Assembly: GCA_020636495.1 (NCBI GenBank)
Contig: JACJXQ010000008.1
Span: 2,976,001 to 3,040,000, forward strand
Source of the DNA: Chitinophagales bacterium
GTDB lineage: Bacteria; Bacteroidota; Bacteroidia; Chitinophagales; Chitinophagaceae
Direction of reading: 5' to 3'
Length of the DNA stretch: 64,000 nucleotides
Both the position numbers and the translations under genes were made by a program. Below are positions 62,694-64,000 of the stretch, in pieces (the first letter of the stretch is position 1; every line of letters starts with the position of its first letter). Under the pieces are notes generated by a model. That model saw only the letters and a program-made list of their open reading frames with translations, was not told where the DNA came from and did not search any database.

Positions 62694-62945
62694 TTATTTT
62701 TTCTTCTTGTCGCGTACGCGCTTAATACCATACGCAGCACCTGCTGCAGCCAGCACACTTAAGCCACCATCGAGAGGTATCTCGTTATAATCATCATCAC
62801 AATTATCATCATCCTGGTCGTGGTTCTCATCATCATTCCAGTTTTTGACATCATTGTCAAAACCCGGACCTGTAGCAAAAACCATTACAGGTGATGTTAA
62901 CATCAGAATCATTACTAACGGCTGTATCCATTTCAAATGTTTCAT
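62694..62945 (-). CDS. Asp-rich mini-protein with PID-CTERM sorting tail
   Basis: 83 residues. The signal peptide (ending VFAT) is followed by a very acidic middle (about 30-54, mostly Asp/Asn/Glu) and a C-terminal tripartite tail. The tail comprises the motif PLDGG, a short hydrophobic Ala/Gly-rich helix, then a basic cluster RVRDKKKK. This is the form of PID-CTERM sorting signals of Bacteroidota, thought to be handled by an exosortase-like enzyme. No exosortase is in the window. It lies 29 nt downstream of the T9SS cargo gene on the same strand. Confidence 0.78.
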   Translation of the reverse strand: MKHLKWIQPLVMILMLTSPVMVFATGPGFDNDVKNWNDDENHDQDDDNCDDDYNEIPLDGGLSVLAAAGAAYGIKRVRDKKKK

Positions 62946-62974
62946 TATATACTCCTTATTTTTTGTTTATCTAT

Positions 62975-64000
62975 TTATTGTTTCACGAGTTTTTCTACCA
63001 TATGCGTATTATCGCTCTCGAGTTCTACCATATATACACCATCAGGCAGGTTGTATAATGGCACGACAACACTACCAACAGCTGCATTCACAGACTGTAC
63101 GTAAACTACCCTGCCAGACATATCAGCTACTTTCACAACAGCGGTACCCTTCAGTTGATCAAAAGCAACTTTTACAGTTCCGTGCGCCGGATTTGGTATC
63201 AATTGCATACGACCAGATGCTGCGTTTTTGACAACTGACACGTCATCTGGAATGCCTTTCATATTGATCGAGAACCTGTCTGCACCGTAAGAATTTGTAT
63301 CGGACGTAACATCAAACCAATATTCAAATCCTTCTTTCAGTTCTTCTGTCTTACCGGTGAACTTGTCATACAGATATAATTTCGTTCCTACCGGTATATT
63401 GAATTGAGGTACTTTCAAAGCGAAACTGTGGTCTGTCATACCCGGGTCCATGCCCAGCCTGATGACCTTATTATCTTCAAAGGGGCGTGTATCAATTGAC
63501 AACAAGACATTGTCGTCTGACAAGGTATAGAAGTCCACATCGGGGTTGTGCAGTTTTACCATATCCAGCGAGTCTTCCACAGCCATGCCTGTACTGTCAA
63601 AAGACAGAGTCAGCCTGTCCCAGAAGGTCGTACTGTCTTCTATCTTCAACTCTACCATATAAGGGTCGTTTGCGGTATGTTTAAACAAAGCAGCAGGTGT
63701 AGCGCTTGTCTTATCCGACTCCTGGAAATTGACAAAGCCTTTTGATTTCCATGAGTATACTTTTGCCACAAAACCGGAATATGCAGGCAAGTAATAATTA
63801 TAATAGAATGAGTAAGCAGAATACCCTCCTTTTGTACCCATATTCGGATCCCATACTACAAAGCTGGAATACAGGTCTGTACGGGTAAGCGTCCTCATAT
63901 TCACAGGGGATGCATAGGGATTACCACATATTACAAACTCGGAGTTGTTGCCTTTATCCAAACCTATCAGCCTGTCACCCGTTATCAGGTCACCGGTCAT
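62975..64000 (-). CDS. T9SS type A sorting domain protein, N-terminus outside the window
   Basis: The last 341 residues are visible, with the frame still open at the window end. The body is a large beta-rich domain of repeated strands (FVVWDPNMGTKGGYSAYSFYYNYYLPAYSGFV, FDVTSDTNSYGADRFSINM) with no family I can name. The last 85 residues are a type A sorting domain (MQLIPNPAHGTVKVAF through LPDGVYMVELESDNTHMVEKLVKQ). It is exported by the type IX system, probably as a large surface or secreted protein. Confidence 0.9.
   Translation of the reverse strand: MTGDLITGDRLIGLDKGNNSEFVICGNPYASPVNMRTLTRTDLYSSFVVWDPNMGTKGGYSAYSFYYNYYLPAYSGFVAKVYSWKSKGFVNFQESDKTSATPAALFKHTANDPYMVELKIEDSTTFWDRLTLSFDSTGMAVEDSLDMVKLHNPDVDFYTLSDDNVLLSIDTRPFEDNKVIRLGMDPGMTDHSFALKVPQFNIPVGTKLYLYDKFTGKTEELKEGFEYWFDVTSDTNSYGADRFSINMKGIPDDVSVVKNAASGRMQLIPNPAHGTVKVAFDQLKGTAVVKVADMSGRVVYVQSVNAAVGSVVVPLYNLPDGVYMVELESDNTHMVEKLVKQ

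Overview
The window reads as a chromosomal segment of a Bacteroidota bacterium, most likely order Chitinophagales (Chitinophagaceae-like). Evidence: type IX secretion C-terminal sorting domains on secreted metalloproteases, PorP/SprF and PorE-like genes, a TonB receptor paired with a DUF4249 lipoprotein, a PID-CTERM tail, almost no Shine-Dalgarno sequences, and promoters of the Bacteroidota form TTTG-N18-22-TAnnTTTG. No phage, insertion sequence, CRISPR array or rRNA gene was found. One tRNA gene (Lys, anticodon UUU) is present. I judge this a mostly ordinary housekeeping and cell-envelope region.

Layout. 1-5 kb: K+-dependent membrane pyrophosphatase (cut by the window start), an ECF sigma factor overlapping its membrane anti-sigma-like partner, and a SanA/DUF218 protein. 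5-10 kb: YegP-like protein, short-chain dehydrogenase with a small AraC regulator, and an M1 peptidase fused to a predicted outer-membrane barrel. 10-14 kb: purF (broken by two 1-nt insertions), a LysE exporter and tsaE, read in one direction. 13.7-19 kb: copper P-type ATPase, then a lipoprotein and a secreted T9SS metalloprotease. 19-25 kb: glycosyltransferase, thioesterase, YdeI-like protein, oxyR, then methyltransferase, M48 protease, plsY and prmA. 25-28.5 kb: PorE-like OmpA protein and a PorP/SprF gene with four single-base indels. 28.9-31.4 kb: ftsK. 31.5-34.5 kb: response regulator, histidine kinase, seven-helix membrane protein and lipoprotein on one strand. 35-37.8 kb: ABC transporter pair and a methyltransferase. 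37.9-43.7 kb: complete RND tripartite efflux pump. 44-50 kb: DinB-like protein, WalJ/YycJ-like hydrolase, tRNA-Lys, secreted M36 protease, beta-carbonic anhydrase. 50-58.7 kb: MATE exporter, LolA and several small envelope proteins, THUMP RNA methyltransferase. 59-64 kb: TonB receptor, DUF4249 lipoprotein, PID-CTERM mini-protein and the C-terminal part of a T9SS cargo.

The least explained signal is a pair of dispersed, inverted, non-coding copies at about 34.72-34.97 kb (+) and 54.20-54.38 kb (-). Each has a promoter with identical 20-nt spacing, a boxA-like TCTTTGACAT block resembling rRNA-operon antitermination leaders, and a 52-nt conserved block (45/52 identical), with no rRNA or CRISPR downstream. 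They look like a small-RNA or orphan-leader family. Two genes, purF and the PorP gene, carry clustered 1-nt indels whose correction restores full-length frames. These are either local consensus errors or recent inactivation.
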